A stretch of 64,000 bases of DNA from Punica granatum (lineage: Eukaryota; Streptophyta; Magnoliopsida; Myrtales; Lythraceae). A program made the position numbers and the translations under genes. The DNA lies in contig NC_045130.1 of the NCBI RefSeq assembly GCF_007655135.1, forward strand, positions 7,378,001 to 7,442,000, given 5' to 3'. The notes below the pieces were generated by a model. That model was not told the DNA's origin, searched no databases, and saw only the letters and a program-made list of their open reading frames with translations. Each line of letters starts with the position of its first letter. The stretch's first letter is position 1. Below, in pieces: positions 24,930-34,677 of this stretch.

Positions 24930-27155
24930 TTTTGTCATTTTCCTTTCTCAATAAATATTAATTGACAAGAAAAAAAATGTCGTGGGGATTTAGTTTGGGA
25001 GCTATAGGTCTCTGATTAGGGTGTATGGTGAGGATGTCATTAAAAGTCAAGGATCTATCTAGTTCTAGTTGAGTGGTACATAGGATTCCTCTCCCTCCTC
25101 CAATTTCCTTTATATCAATTAATATGTGTAATAGAGAAAGAGGACGCGGTGCCTTGAATAGTAATCAAGATATTTCATATACGATTTCTATGGTGAAATT
25201 AATCATTGCTCTCTATTAATTATTAAAATATTTATTTCAATATTAACAAATTCACGAGTCTCTTTTAAAAATATAAGTGCCAGAGGTTCACTCGTGCTAT
25301 GTATATGATTTTACATACTTTGAGAACATATATTAATTTTTAGTAGTATCAAAATAATAAGAGCAAAAATTTTGATGTAATTAGAAAATTTATGGCCGAA
25401 TAATAATGAAATTGTTGAGAACAGTCTCGTAGTCGATTACATTACTTCATACATATTTTTGTTCACTACAAATAAGTGATGAGTTTAAAATAATTAATTA
25501 ATATAAAAATTAATAAAGTGGCGAGTGGGGCTTGGCTTGGGGGTTTGTCCTCTTTTTAAATCAAAATATGGCGAGGGAAATATTTTAGGACTAATTCTAA
25601 AGGGAGATAGAAGAGAGAAGGAGCAAGAAAATTTTAAATTTAAAAAGTTAATTTTGTGATTATTTTCTTTTTAATTTATAGGATATAAAAATTAAAAATA
25701 TGAATTAGTATAATGGTATATATTTTCACTTGATAATCAAGCGATTATTTATGATCTCCCCTCTATAACCTCCAGTAATGATTCTTCTGGCACTACGACC
25801 TTTACTGTAATGATGTTGCCCATAAATCAAATTATTTCGTATATTTTCAGATTTAATATTCATTGTGGAATATCTACATCTCTGTATTAGAATAAATTTT
25901 TTTTATTATATTAAATTTAAAGTCTCATTTATAATTAAAAGATTATAGAAATGCGAACTGATTGTGAATTTTTATCTCTGACCTTATACAGTAGTATAAA
26001 AGTATAGATATAATAGTATAGACGTATATATATATACATAGTCCTAGCAAATCTACATACTGTTGCTATGGATTTAATCGCACTAAAAAGAGGATACTAA
26101 ATTCGCCTTTAGATTTATATTAAATTTGAAATGACTGTGATCTTTATGATTTTCTTATTATGTTATCATGTTTCATTAATTCGGTATTATAGTTGATCAT
26201 GTCGATGGGATATTCGAACGCGAGAATACCTCTGAGGGTTGGGTGGACCTTAGCTTTGTATCCATCAATATGGTCTCTCCATTTTGTTTTGTCGTTTATG
26301 TGTTTTGTGGAAGGGAGCCTCCCCCTTTCTATTATTATTATTTTTTCCTTTTCTACGTGGAAGGAAAATAAAGACAAAGGCAAAGGCAAAGGCATGTCCC
26401 TCTCATTATTTGATTTTATTATTATTCTTCTAATAACGTATCTGAGTGAACTTCGTACTTATTGCTGTTCAATTAGATAATGCTTATGACGTTTGTTAGA
26501 AAAATTGTTCGGCCATCTCTTTTAAAAGAGGCAACAACGCGGTGCCTTTCATTCATTGGCATAAATAGAACTAGGAAAGTATCCACTGGTTACCGTGGGG
26601 TAAAAGTTTATTAAATTAATAATTTTGTGCTTGTAACTTGCGAGTTGTGCAGACTTTTTGCGATTTTTATTTTTCATTTGGCCCTCTTGCATATAACTTG
26701 TACATACGTGTATAAATATATATATATATATATATATATACATACCTCATCAACTCTCCTCTCTCGGTCTCATTGATTGAGAAATATTGGAAATATGTGA
26801 TGAGGCTTGAGGATTGGTGAAAATTAGTCAACAAAGCATTAATATAAGGGATGCAAGCCGACGTTCGATTATGAGCTGAGGGTCCAACGATATTTCACAA
26901 GTAGCTAAGGGTTCTCAAATAGAATTCCAACAATTCGCCCTTCAGCTTTTATATATTATATATAAATATATATATTAGATGAAAAGTTTATGCATAGTGC
27001 GAATAATACACTATTTATTATTTTCTAATTACTTACCACTTTAAATAATTTAACAGTAGATGATGTTTGAATAATTATAATTTTTATGGACATATAGCAT
27101 CTCATGTTAATATAGATCATTCAAGAATATATATCTATATATATATATAGACACA
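24930..27155. other. AT-rich intergenic region
   Basis: No gene is supported. Two stretches, about 25150-25290 and 25700-25945, follow the motif order of the dispersed SINE-like family (box B-like ATACGATTTC or TTAATATTCATTG, then ATTAATTATTA-like body and GTCTCTTTT/GTCTCATTTATAATTAAAAG tail) but are badly decayed. A (TA)n run lies at 26717-26741. Confidence 0.45.
26717..26741. repeat. TA microsatellite
   Basis: A run of about twelve TA units in AT-rich spacer. Confidence 0.85.
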
Positions 27156-27186
27156 CTAGAGAATGAACCCCGCGCTTCGTGGCGGG
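27156..27186 (-). mobile_element. Helitron 3' terminus (minus orientation)
   Basis: On the minus strand the sequence reads CCCGCCACGAAGCGCGGG (a short GC hairpin with a 5-bp stem), then nine bases, then CTAG followed by T. This matches the plant Helitron 3' end: a GC hairpin about ten bases before CTRR, inserted next to a T. The element would extend to the right of this point. I could not fix its 5' end and see no Rep/helicase coding sequence, so any element is non-autonomous. Confidence 0.6.
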
Positions 27187-27619
27187 ATAACAACTATTTT
27201 CGTTGAATATAATTTGAATCAATTATAAGATATTCAACTATATGAATAAGCTTATTATATATTTAATACGTAAAAGTAATGTTGTTTTTTACGCTGTTAC
27301 ATGATTATATATCATTCTTGCATACTGAATTATCTTCTTGAATTATTGACTATACTTCATGAGCCATATATTATATGTATAGAAGCTATGAAATCCTACT
27401 CACTGAAATATTAAAAAAAATATTCACTTTTGGTGGAGTTTCAACTTAGATAGATACCTTGGAATTAACTGATTATCATGAAAATTTGAATTAGTGGGTC
27501 ACCTCTGGAACATTAACGGGAAGATAGTTGAACAAAAATTGATTTTAATATAATATAAGAAATAAAAAGTCATACATATATTTTATGATAGAGTGATAAA
27601 ATACTGTCCATAATGATAA

Positions 27620-28317
27620 ATTCAAAATATGAGTGTGTTCATCTTAAAGATGAAATTACAATAGTACTCATGCTATATTTAAAATATTAATTAATTACTA
27701 AATATTTGATAAAAGACTAGATAATACAAAGATGACAATAATTAGAAAATATATGGTTGTGTTTAGTTTTAGAGTTGAGTTTTGATTTTAATTGGTTTGT
27801 AATAATTGTATTATTGAATTATGAGAAAAAAATGTGAAAAAGTAATGAATAGTTGAGAGAAAGTAATGATTGTGTTGTTGAATTGTGAAAAAGTAATGAA
27901 TAATTGATAGAATTTAGTATTAAAAATTGAATTGAATTGTTAAATAAATTAAAGAAAAAAAAGTAATAATTCAAAATATGAGTGTGTTCATCTTAAAGAT
28001 GAAATTACAATAGTATTCATGCTATATTAAAAATATTAATTAATTACTAAATATTTGATAAAAGACTAGATAATACAAAGATGACAATAATTAGAAAATA
28101 TATGGTTGTGTTTAGTTTTAGAGTTGAGTTTTGATTTTAATTGGTTTGTAATAATTGTATTATTGAATTATGAGAAAAAATGTGAAAAAGTAATGAATAG
28201 TTGAGAGAAAGTAATGATTGTGTTGTTGAATTGTGAAAAAATAATGAATAATTGAGAAAATTTAGTATTAAAAATTGAATTGAATTGTTAAATAAATTAA
28301 AGAAAAAAAAGTAATAA
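27620..28317 (+). repeat. 349-bp tandem duplication
   Basis: A unit starting TTCAAAATATGAGTGTGTTC at 27620 recurs at 27970 with only a handful of differences (I estimate about 98% identity by eye). Each unit contains GGTTGTGTTTAGTTTTAGAG and internal repeats of AAAGTAATGAATA-GTTGAGA type. The right copy is followed by ATTAACCAAACGGCCCCC, an end typical of plant MITEs, so the duplication may lie within a MITE. Confidence 0.85.
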
Positions 28318-28609
28318 TTGTGTTGTGAAGATAAGTAGAGTAAAATTAAAAAAAATTATTAACCAAACGGCCCCCTACGTTTCCACATGATTGTATTTCT
28401 TTCACACTTTTATCTCATAATTTCCCCTTCTCTCTTTCGTATTTAATTAAAATAATCTCACTATGCAGTGGAAATGGAGAAAAAGAATAAAAGAATGAGA
28501 AATTTAATTAAAAATAATAATAACTAAAAATAAGGGAGAAGGGCTAGTTACCATCCATTTCGTTTTCATTTTGATGTAATTCTTTAAAATTATTCTAATT
28601 TAAATAGTG

Positions 28610-28795
28610 GCGATCAATGTGGGTTGGTTTGATGGTTTGACACATTTTTCTCATAAATAAGATTCAAGGTTTGAACCTTATTTAATCGTGATAATCTATG
28701 AATGAAAATTTCACCCGTTAGTTGACGATCCGAGTAGAACCTCCATTAGTTAGAGCCCATTGAATTTTCGGATTTTAGATAGTGCATATAGGAAA
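28610..28795 (+). mobile_element. SINE-like tRNA-derived repeat
   Basis: GGTTGGTTTGATGGTTTGACAC resembles a tRNA-derived box A region and CAAGGTTTGAACCTTA resembles box B. A unique body follows that ends with GAATTTTCGGATTTTAGATA. No clear target-site duplication was found. Confidence 0.45.
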
Positions 28796-30018
28796 ATTTA
28801 AATAACAACAACTAAAATTAATATTTTAAAAAATAAAAAGGGAAAATCATGTGGTTGAAAAAGTTGTACCACGTAATAGGTTATTCGACTCAATTCGAGC
28901 TAGCCTGATTGAAACTCATCAAACTTCTAGGTTTAGGATACAAACTGAAAAAAAAAATCGGAGAAAATTTATAAAAATATAAAAATAAATAAATAATTTA
29001 TCAAAGAGAAGAAATAAAAGAAATGTTGAGAGTTGATTTTCTTATTAAGATACAGGCCGAAAGAAAGGAAATCGAGACAAAAAATTAGGAAAATAAAAAT
29101 AAATAAATAAATATTAATTTAATAAAAAAGAAATGTTGAGAGTATAGAAATCTAGTTCACTCTCCCCTAGAGGGAGATGAACCAATTTTATAAATAAATA
29201 TAATATAAATAATGCGTATTGCATATTCCTCAAAATGCGAAAAAAAAACGTTTTTTTTTGCCTTGAAAATATTGCACATTATATAATTGATATCACGTAT
29301 TTTGTCCTACGATTTCTATAATTATTGAAATATTTTATGTACGACTGTATAAATTATACAATAATAGACTATGTTTACAGTTACATCCGTTTACATATTA
29401 TCAATCTTATGAGTATAATCAATAATAAGCTATATTTAGAAAAAAAACTATACATTTCATCTTTTAAGCTCGATTGTTTTTCTATTTTAGTCATTTTTTA
29501 TTTTTTATTGTTAAATCTTTTAGTTTTGAATATTTTTTTGTTTCAGTACTTTTCTTTTTTTCTTGATTAGTTTTCATCCGATTTCTTTGGTTACTTTTCT
29601 ATTTTCATCATTTTATCAAATTTTTACATTGAATAATTTTAATTTTGGTTCTCAAATTATTGATGAAAAAATTATTTTCATCAATAATTTTTTATCCTAA
29701 CTCCATATACATACGATATATTTAAGATATTGTGTACAAGATATTGCGAACAATAATAAACTATTCAAATCTTTCTCTTTGATCGGCGCAATCACATGCT
29801 ATTTTTTCCTTAAAATTAATATAACCGCTCAAAATTTGTAATATTAACAAAATTAATATATATACATATATAATTAGTTAGTATAAAAATTATCTATAAT
29901 ATTTATTATGGAAGATCTATGGTTCAATCGGTTGCATTATATGCACCGATATAGTTTTCAAATTGAAACGGTAACGTTCTGGTATCCATAGATAAACTCT
30001 ATTTTCTTCCATGGAATC
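28796..30018. other. AT-rich spacer upstream of the first PPR gene
   Basis: No gene is supported. The frame 29325-29570 is a low-complexity Ile/Leu/Tyr peptide from AT-rich DNA. Two near-identical phrases (about 29020 and 29120, both GAAATGTTGAGAGT) suggest a short local duplication. The PPR promoter must lie in the right part. Confidence 0.5.
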
Positions 30019-32088
30019 ATGGCCGGCTCCGTAGTGAACCACCTCCTCCCCAAGGCCAACCGATTCCCGCCCGCCGCCTCCTCCAGGTCCCCCGCCGCCG
30101 CAGTCCTTGCTCTCCTCGAAGAGGGCAATCTCAAGAAAGCCGTGTCGGTCCTCTTCTCCTCCCCCGTTCCTTTCCCTCCCAACCTCTACGCCCGCCTCTT
30201 CAGCCTCTGCTCCTCGAACCTCGCCATCGTCGAGGCCCGTAAGCTCGAATCTCACCTGGTCACCTTCAACCCCGATCCCCCTACCTTCCTCCTGAACCGG
30301 GCCATCGAGGTTTATGCGGAATGTGGGTGCTTGAAAGACGCCCGCGAGCTATTCGAGGAAATGCCCCAGAGGAATGGCGGGTCCTGGAACGCTATGATCA
30401 CAGCTTATTCCCGGGCGGGCCTCCCCAAGAAGGCATTGGGGATGTTCAAGTCTATGTACCGGTCAGGTTTCTCAGCGAGCGAGGTCGTGTTTGCTGGCAC
30501 ACTGAGGGCTTGCTCCACTTTGTTGGATATTTCCCTTTCGAAGCAAATTCACGGGCTGATCGTGAGAACTGGTTTTTCTGGGAATTTGATCTTGGGAAGC
30601 TCTGTAGTTGATACGTATGGGAAATGTGGGGTCATGAGTGACGCGAGAAGGATGTTTGATGAAATACCGAGGCCGAACGAGGTGTCTTGGAATGTGATCG
30701 TCCGTAGGTATCTTGAGATGGGCGACGGGAAGGAAGCGATTTCAATGTTCTTCAAAATGTTCCGAATGAATACGAAACCATTGAATTTTACATTCTCAAA
30801 TGCCTTAGTTGCCTGCTCAAGTACGCTGGCCCTCAATGAGGGGATGCAGATCCATGGGATGGTGATCAAGACGCGTCTCGAAGAAGATGAGGTCATTTCG
30901 TGCTCTCTTATAAGTATGTACATAAAGTGCAGAAAACTGGATAGCGCTCAGAAGATTCTTGAACTGCCTGGTGCAGGAAATATAGTCTCTTGGACTACGA
31001 TGTTATCGGGTTATGTTATGATTGGTGAGACTAAAAGAGCACGGAAGCTTTTCGACGAGATGCCCGAGAGGAATGTGATCTCATGGAATGCGATGTTGGT
31101 GGGATACACTCGGCTTCTCCTGTGGGAGGAGGCACTAGATTTCTTCTCTCTGATGCGAAGCAAGACTAAAGAAATTGACCATGTAACTCTTGGTTTGATG
31201 GCGAATATAGGTGCAGGCCTTTCAGACATTGAACTGGGGAAACAAGTCCACGGGTTTGTTTATCGTAATGGATACCATTCAAACTTATTCGTGGGTAATT
31301 CCCTTTTGGATATGTATGGAAAATGTGGCGACTTGAGAACTGCTAGAGCTTGGTTTCACCAAATGGGCCGGGTCCGAGATCAGGTTTCTTGGAACTCTCT
31401 ACTCACTAGCTACGCTCGCCATAGAATGAGCGAACAAGCTATGGATATCTTTCCTGAAATGCAATGGGAGACAACTCCGAGTAAATTTACGTTTGGGACC
31501 CTCCTTGCGGCTTGTGCTAACATTTTCGCCATCAATAATGGGAAGCAGATCCACGGTTTCATGCTCAGAAAGGGATACGAAATGGATCTCGTGGTTAGGG
31601 GAGCTCTGGTTGATATGTACTCGAAATGCCGAAATCTTGAGTACGCTATCAAAGTTTTCAGGGAGGCAGCTTCTCGGGACGTGGTTCTTTGGAACTCTCT
31701 GATCCTGGGCTGTTACCACAATCGGCAGACCAAGCTGGTCCTCGACCTGTTCAAATCCATGGAGGGAGGGGGTATTACACCTGACCACGTAACACTTCAC
31801 GGCGTCCTGCTGGCTTGTGTCTCTGAGGGACTTGTTGACTTTGGAAGGAAGATCCTCGACTCAATGAGTGAAGTATACTCCACTATCCCAAGGATGGAGC
31901 ACTATGAGTGCATGATCGAACTGTACAGTTGTTATGGGCGCAAGGCGGAGCTCGAAAAATTTGTGAAAACAGCCCCCTTCGAGCTGACAGTCCCAATGTT
32001 GACTAGAGTCTGCAACTCTTGTAGAGAACACGGATGGCCCGAACTGGGGAAGTGGGCCGCCCAGCGGCTTGCTGAGGCGAATCCTTAA
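30019..32088 (+). CDS. Pentatricopeptide repeat protein, PLS class
   Basis: This is an intronless 689-residue protein. The first ATG of the frame gives MAGSVVNHLLPKANRFPPAA, a Ser/Pro/Ala/Arg-rich N-terminus compatible with mitochondrial or plastid import. PPR motifs of the P-L-S type run from about residue 75 to 600 (for example NGGSWNAMITAYSRAG, EVSWNVIVRRYLEMGDG, DQVSWNSLLTSYARH, RDVVLWNSLILGCYHN), with several KQIHG/KQVHG second-helix signatures. The end, starting MEHYECMIELYSCYGR, corresponds to an E-type extension. There is no DYW domain, so it would need a partner for any C-to-U editing. From memory it is the counterpart of Arabidopsis At3g26540, whose length is similar. The target RNA cannot be stated. 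The coding region is clearly richer in GC than its flanks. Confidence 0.93.
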   Translation: MAGSVVNHLLPKANRFPPAASSRSPAAAVLALLEEGNLKKAVSVLFSSPVPFPPNLYARLFSLCSSNLAIVEARKLESHLVTFNPDPPTFLLNRAIEVYAECGCLKDARELFEEMPQRNGGSWNAMITAYSRAGLPKKALGMFKSMYRSGFSASEVVFAGTLRACSTLLDISLSKQIHGLIVRTGFSGNLILGSSVVDTYGKCGVMSDARRMFDEIPRPNEVSWNVIVRRYLEMGDGKEAISMFFKMFRMNTKPLNFTFSNALVACSSTLALNEGMQIHGMVIKTRLEEDEVISCSLISMYIKCRKLDSAQKILELPGAGNIVSWTTMLSGYVMIGETKRARKLFDEMPERNVISWNAMLVGYTRLLLWEEALDFFSLMRSKTKEIDHVTLGLMANIGAGLSDIELGKQVHGFVYRNGYHSNLFVGNSLLDMYGKCGDLRTARAWFHQMGRVRDQVSWNSLLTSYARHRMSEQAMDIFPEMQWETTPSKFTFGTLLAACANIFAINNGKQIHGFMLRKGYEMDLVVRGALVDMYSKCRNLEYAIKVFREAASRDVVLWNSLILGCYHNRQTKLVLDLFKSMEGGGITPDHVTLHGVLLACVSEGLVDFGRKILDSMSEVYSTIPRMEHYECMIELYSCYGRKAELEKFVKTAPFELTVPMLTRVCNSCREHGWPELGKWAAQRLAEANP

Positions 32089-32778
32089 TTAAGGTCTGCG
32101 TGAACCCAAAGTCGCTAGGAGAACTAACAGTAGGAGGTAGTGATTCCAGAGAATTGTGATAATAAGGTTTACTTCATGCTGGTTTCGTAAGAAAGGCTTA
32201 GGGCAGTTTTTTAAGTAGAAAGCTCACATTGATCGAATTTTTTGTACTTTTCTCGAACTCATATGTGATACTAGTTACAATGCATATAATACATATACAA
32301 CGCATTCTTTCGCGACTTTGAGTCGAGATTCTGGACTTCATACTTGCCCGAGCCTTAATGGTATTGCTCATTACAAAGGATTGTCCTTGACTCCTGCAAT
32401 AGATGTTTTCCATTGGCTGATATAATGGAGCCTACTCTAAACTCAAATCCCGATCAGGGGTGTAAAATGCAAGTAAGCCAAGCCAAATATTGTCCCGCGC
32501 GAGCTCGGGAAAAATGTAGAACACTCGAACTCGAACTCGAGCTCGAGCTCGATCGAGCTTTTCTCTCTTCGTGGTCGCAGCTCGGGCAAGTAAATGAACT
32601 CTCTGCAGGCTTGTCATGTTGGGCTTAAGCCCAAACAAAGCCTGAGCCGGAGAGCCCGCAAGTATATAGGCAAAGCTGAAAGTTGTTTCCTTAAAAAATG
32701 GATGAATGACAAGTCGGGAGTTTTAAGACTAAGAACATTGAAGAATATGCCACTCGATGATCGAAGGAGAGGCTTTGT
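32089..32778. other. Spacer between the two PPR genes
   Basis: These 690 bases hold no supported gene. They contain a run of alternating CTCGAACTCGAGCTCGAGCTCGATCGAGC around 32525-32555, a strongly self-complementary sequence, and probably the promoter of the second PPR gene. Confidence 0.55.
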
Positions 32779-34677
32779 ATGTACCCATTGTCGAAGCAGC
32801 TCCATGGGCTTTGCAGAACCTCGCTGTCGTGCTTCTCTCACCTCATAGACCGCTGCTTACGGTCGAAGTCTCCCAATTTTGCAAAGTCCATTCATGCCAA
32901 GCTGATCCAGGTCGGATTAATCAGCAATACTTTTCTGGGTAATCGCTGTCTCGATCTTTACGCTAGGTTTGGCACCACTGATGACCTTTTGAGAGCCTTT
33001 GATGAGATACCCGGGAAGAATTTGGTGTCTTGGAACGTTTGCTTGAAGGGGTTGTTGAAGCTCGGTGAGTTGTCAGGGGCGCGTAAGTTGTTCGATGAAA
33101 TGCCACAGAGAGATGTTGTCAGTTGGAATTCGATGATCTCGGGGTATTCCTCAGCTGGGCTTGTGGGGTCTTCAATGGACATGTTCCTGGAGATGCAGAA
33201 AGCCGGGACGAGGCCGAGCGAATTCACGTATTCGATCTTAGTCTCGCTGGTGTCCTGTGCCGATCATGGCAAACAAATTCATGGGAACATGGTCATAAAC
33301 AAGGTGAATTCACTTGGCTTGGTTCTGGGAAATTCTCTCATTGACATGTACGGGAAGCTTGATTTACTTGACTCTGCGGTTGCCGTGTTTATTCGAATGG
33401 AGGAAGTGGATATTATCTCGTGGAATTCTTTGATTCTAGCCTTTCACTACAGCACACACAGTTTGTCGGCGCTGGAGCAGTTGCGTTCAATGATGCAACA
33501 AGGATATTCTCCAGATGAGTTTACCTTATCATTGGCTACGACAATTTGTAGTAACTTGCAAGATGTTGAGAAGGGTAAGCAAGTCTTCGCTCTCTGTATG
33601 AAGTCAGGATTTCTCTCTAATTCCATTGTTTCAAGTGCCGCTATTGACATGTTCTCGAAATGCGACAGATTGGAGCACTCGATCCAGCTCTTCGAAGAAG
33701 TTGGCAAATGGGATATCAAGATCTGCAACTCCATGATCTCGAGCTATATAAGCCATGGTTTTTCTGAGGTTGGCTTGCAACTTTTTGTCCGAGTCTTGAG
33801 GACAGGCCTTGGGCCCACATGCTTCACCATAAGCAGTCTGCTAGGTGCAGTTTTCGTGCTTCCATCGGATCAGGGAAGTGAAATCCATTCACTGGCTGTG
33901 AAGTTGGGTTTCGAGTCGGATATAGTAGTAGTGAGCTCTCTTATCGAAATGTACAACCGTTTTGGTCTGGTAGACTCTGCCGAGAAGATCTTTCTCGAAA
34001 TGAGTGTAAGGGATTTAATTACTTGGAACACCATCATTGTGGGTTTGGCTCGATATGGAAGGGCAGAAGAAGCGCTCAAACTTTTCAGAATCCTAATTGA
34101 CACGGGCCTATCTCCTGATCGGATAACCGTCTTTGGTGTTCTTGAAGCTTGCTTCCATGGAGGTTTCTTAGATCAAGGAATGTACATATTCTCATCAATG
34201 AAGGAGAAGCATGGAGTAAGTCCTGGGGAAGAGCATTATAACTGCATCATAAAGTTGCTAGTTCGTTGCGGGAAACTCGAGGAATCAGTTGATCTGGCAC
34301 AAAGGATGCCTTATGTACCGAGTTATGAGACATTGCATCTAATACTTAGCGCCTGCATTGCTCAGTCTCACGGAGACCTTGGGCTTGTCAAGATGATCGC
34401 AGAAGCTTTGATGACTGTGGAACCGAAGTTGGTATTGCTGTTGCCTTATCGGGTATTGCTTAAGGAATACGAGAGGAGGGGAAGATGGGAGGAGATGGTG
34501 AGAGTTGGGAAGTTGATGAAGGAGAGCGAGACGAAGAAGGCGGTTGGAAGCAGTTGGATCGGGATTAGGACGCGCATGTTCACATTCAGGGCAGACCAGC
34601 TGCAGCATCATGGTGGGCGAGATCTTTATTCGATTCTAAGATTACTGAACTGGAACCTGGAAGGAGGACACAATTGA
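32779..34677 (+). CDS. Pentatricopeptide repeat protein, PLS class with E motifs
   Basis: This is an intronless 632-residue protein starting MYPLSKQLHGLCRTSLSC, the first ATG in frame. PLS repeats fill residues about 25-560 (NLVSWNVCLKGLLKLGEL, RDVVSWNSMISGYSSAG, RDLITWNTIIVGLARYG). The C-terminus has GEEHYNCIIKLLVRCGKLEE and GSSWIGIRTRMFTF, which fit E and E+ motifs; no DYW domain follows. The start lacks an obvious long presequence, although the short Cys/Ser-rich beginning could still import. From memory the closest Arabidopsis counterpart is At1g43980, annotated as mitochondrial. It is not a recent duplicate of the upstream PPR gene: repeat number and repeat sequences differ throughout. 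A role in organelle RNA editing or processing is inferred from family. Confidence 0.92.
   Translation: MYPLSKQLHGLCRTSLSCFSHLIDRCLRSKSPNFAKSIHAKLIQVGLISNTFLGNRCLDLYARFGTTDDLLRAFDEIPGKNLVSWNVCLKGLLKLGELSGARKLFDEMPQRDVVSWNSMISGYSSAGLVGSSMDMFLEMQKAGTRPSEFTYSILVSLVSCADHGKQIHGNMVINKVNSLGLVLGNSLIDMYGKLDLLDSAVAVFIRMEEVDIISWNSLILAFHYSTHSLSALEQLRSMMQQGYSPDEFTLSLATTICSNLQDVEKGKQVFALCMKSGFLSNSIVSSAAIDMFSKCDRLEHSIQLFEEVGKWDIKICNSMISSYISHGFSEVGLQLFVRVLRTGLGPTCFTISSLLGAVFVLPSDQGSEIHSLAVKLGFESDIVVVSSLIEMYNRFGLVDSAEKIFLEMSVRDLITWNTIIVGLARYGRAEEALKLFRILIDTGLSPDRITVFGVLEACFHGGFLDQGMYIFSSMKEKHGVSPGEEHYNCIIKLLVRCGKLEESVDLAQRMPYVPSYETLHLILSACIAQSHGDLGLVKMIAEALMTVEPKLVLLLPYRVLLKEYERRGRWEEMVRVGKLMKESETKKAVGSSWIGIRTRMFTFRADQLQHHGGRDLYSILRLLNWNLEGGHN

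Noticed and set aside
30019..34677. Many minus-strand frames across the two PPR genes
   Set aside because: All are shadows of the long plus-strand PPR frames; none has its own motif.
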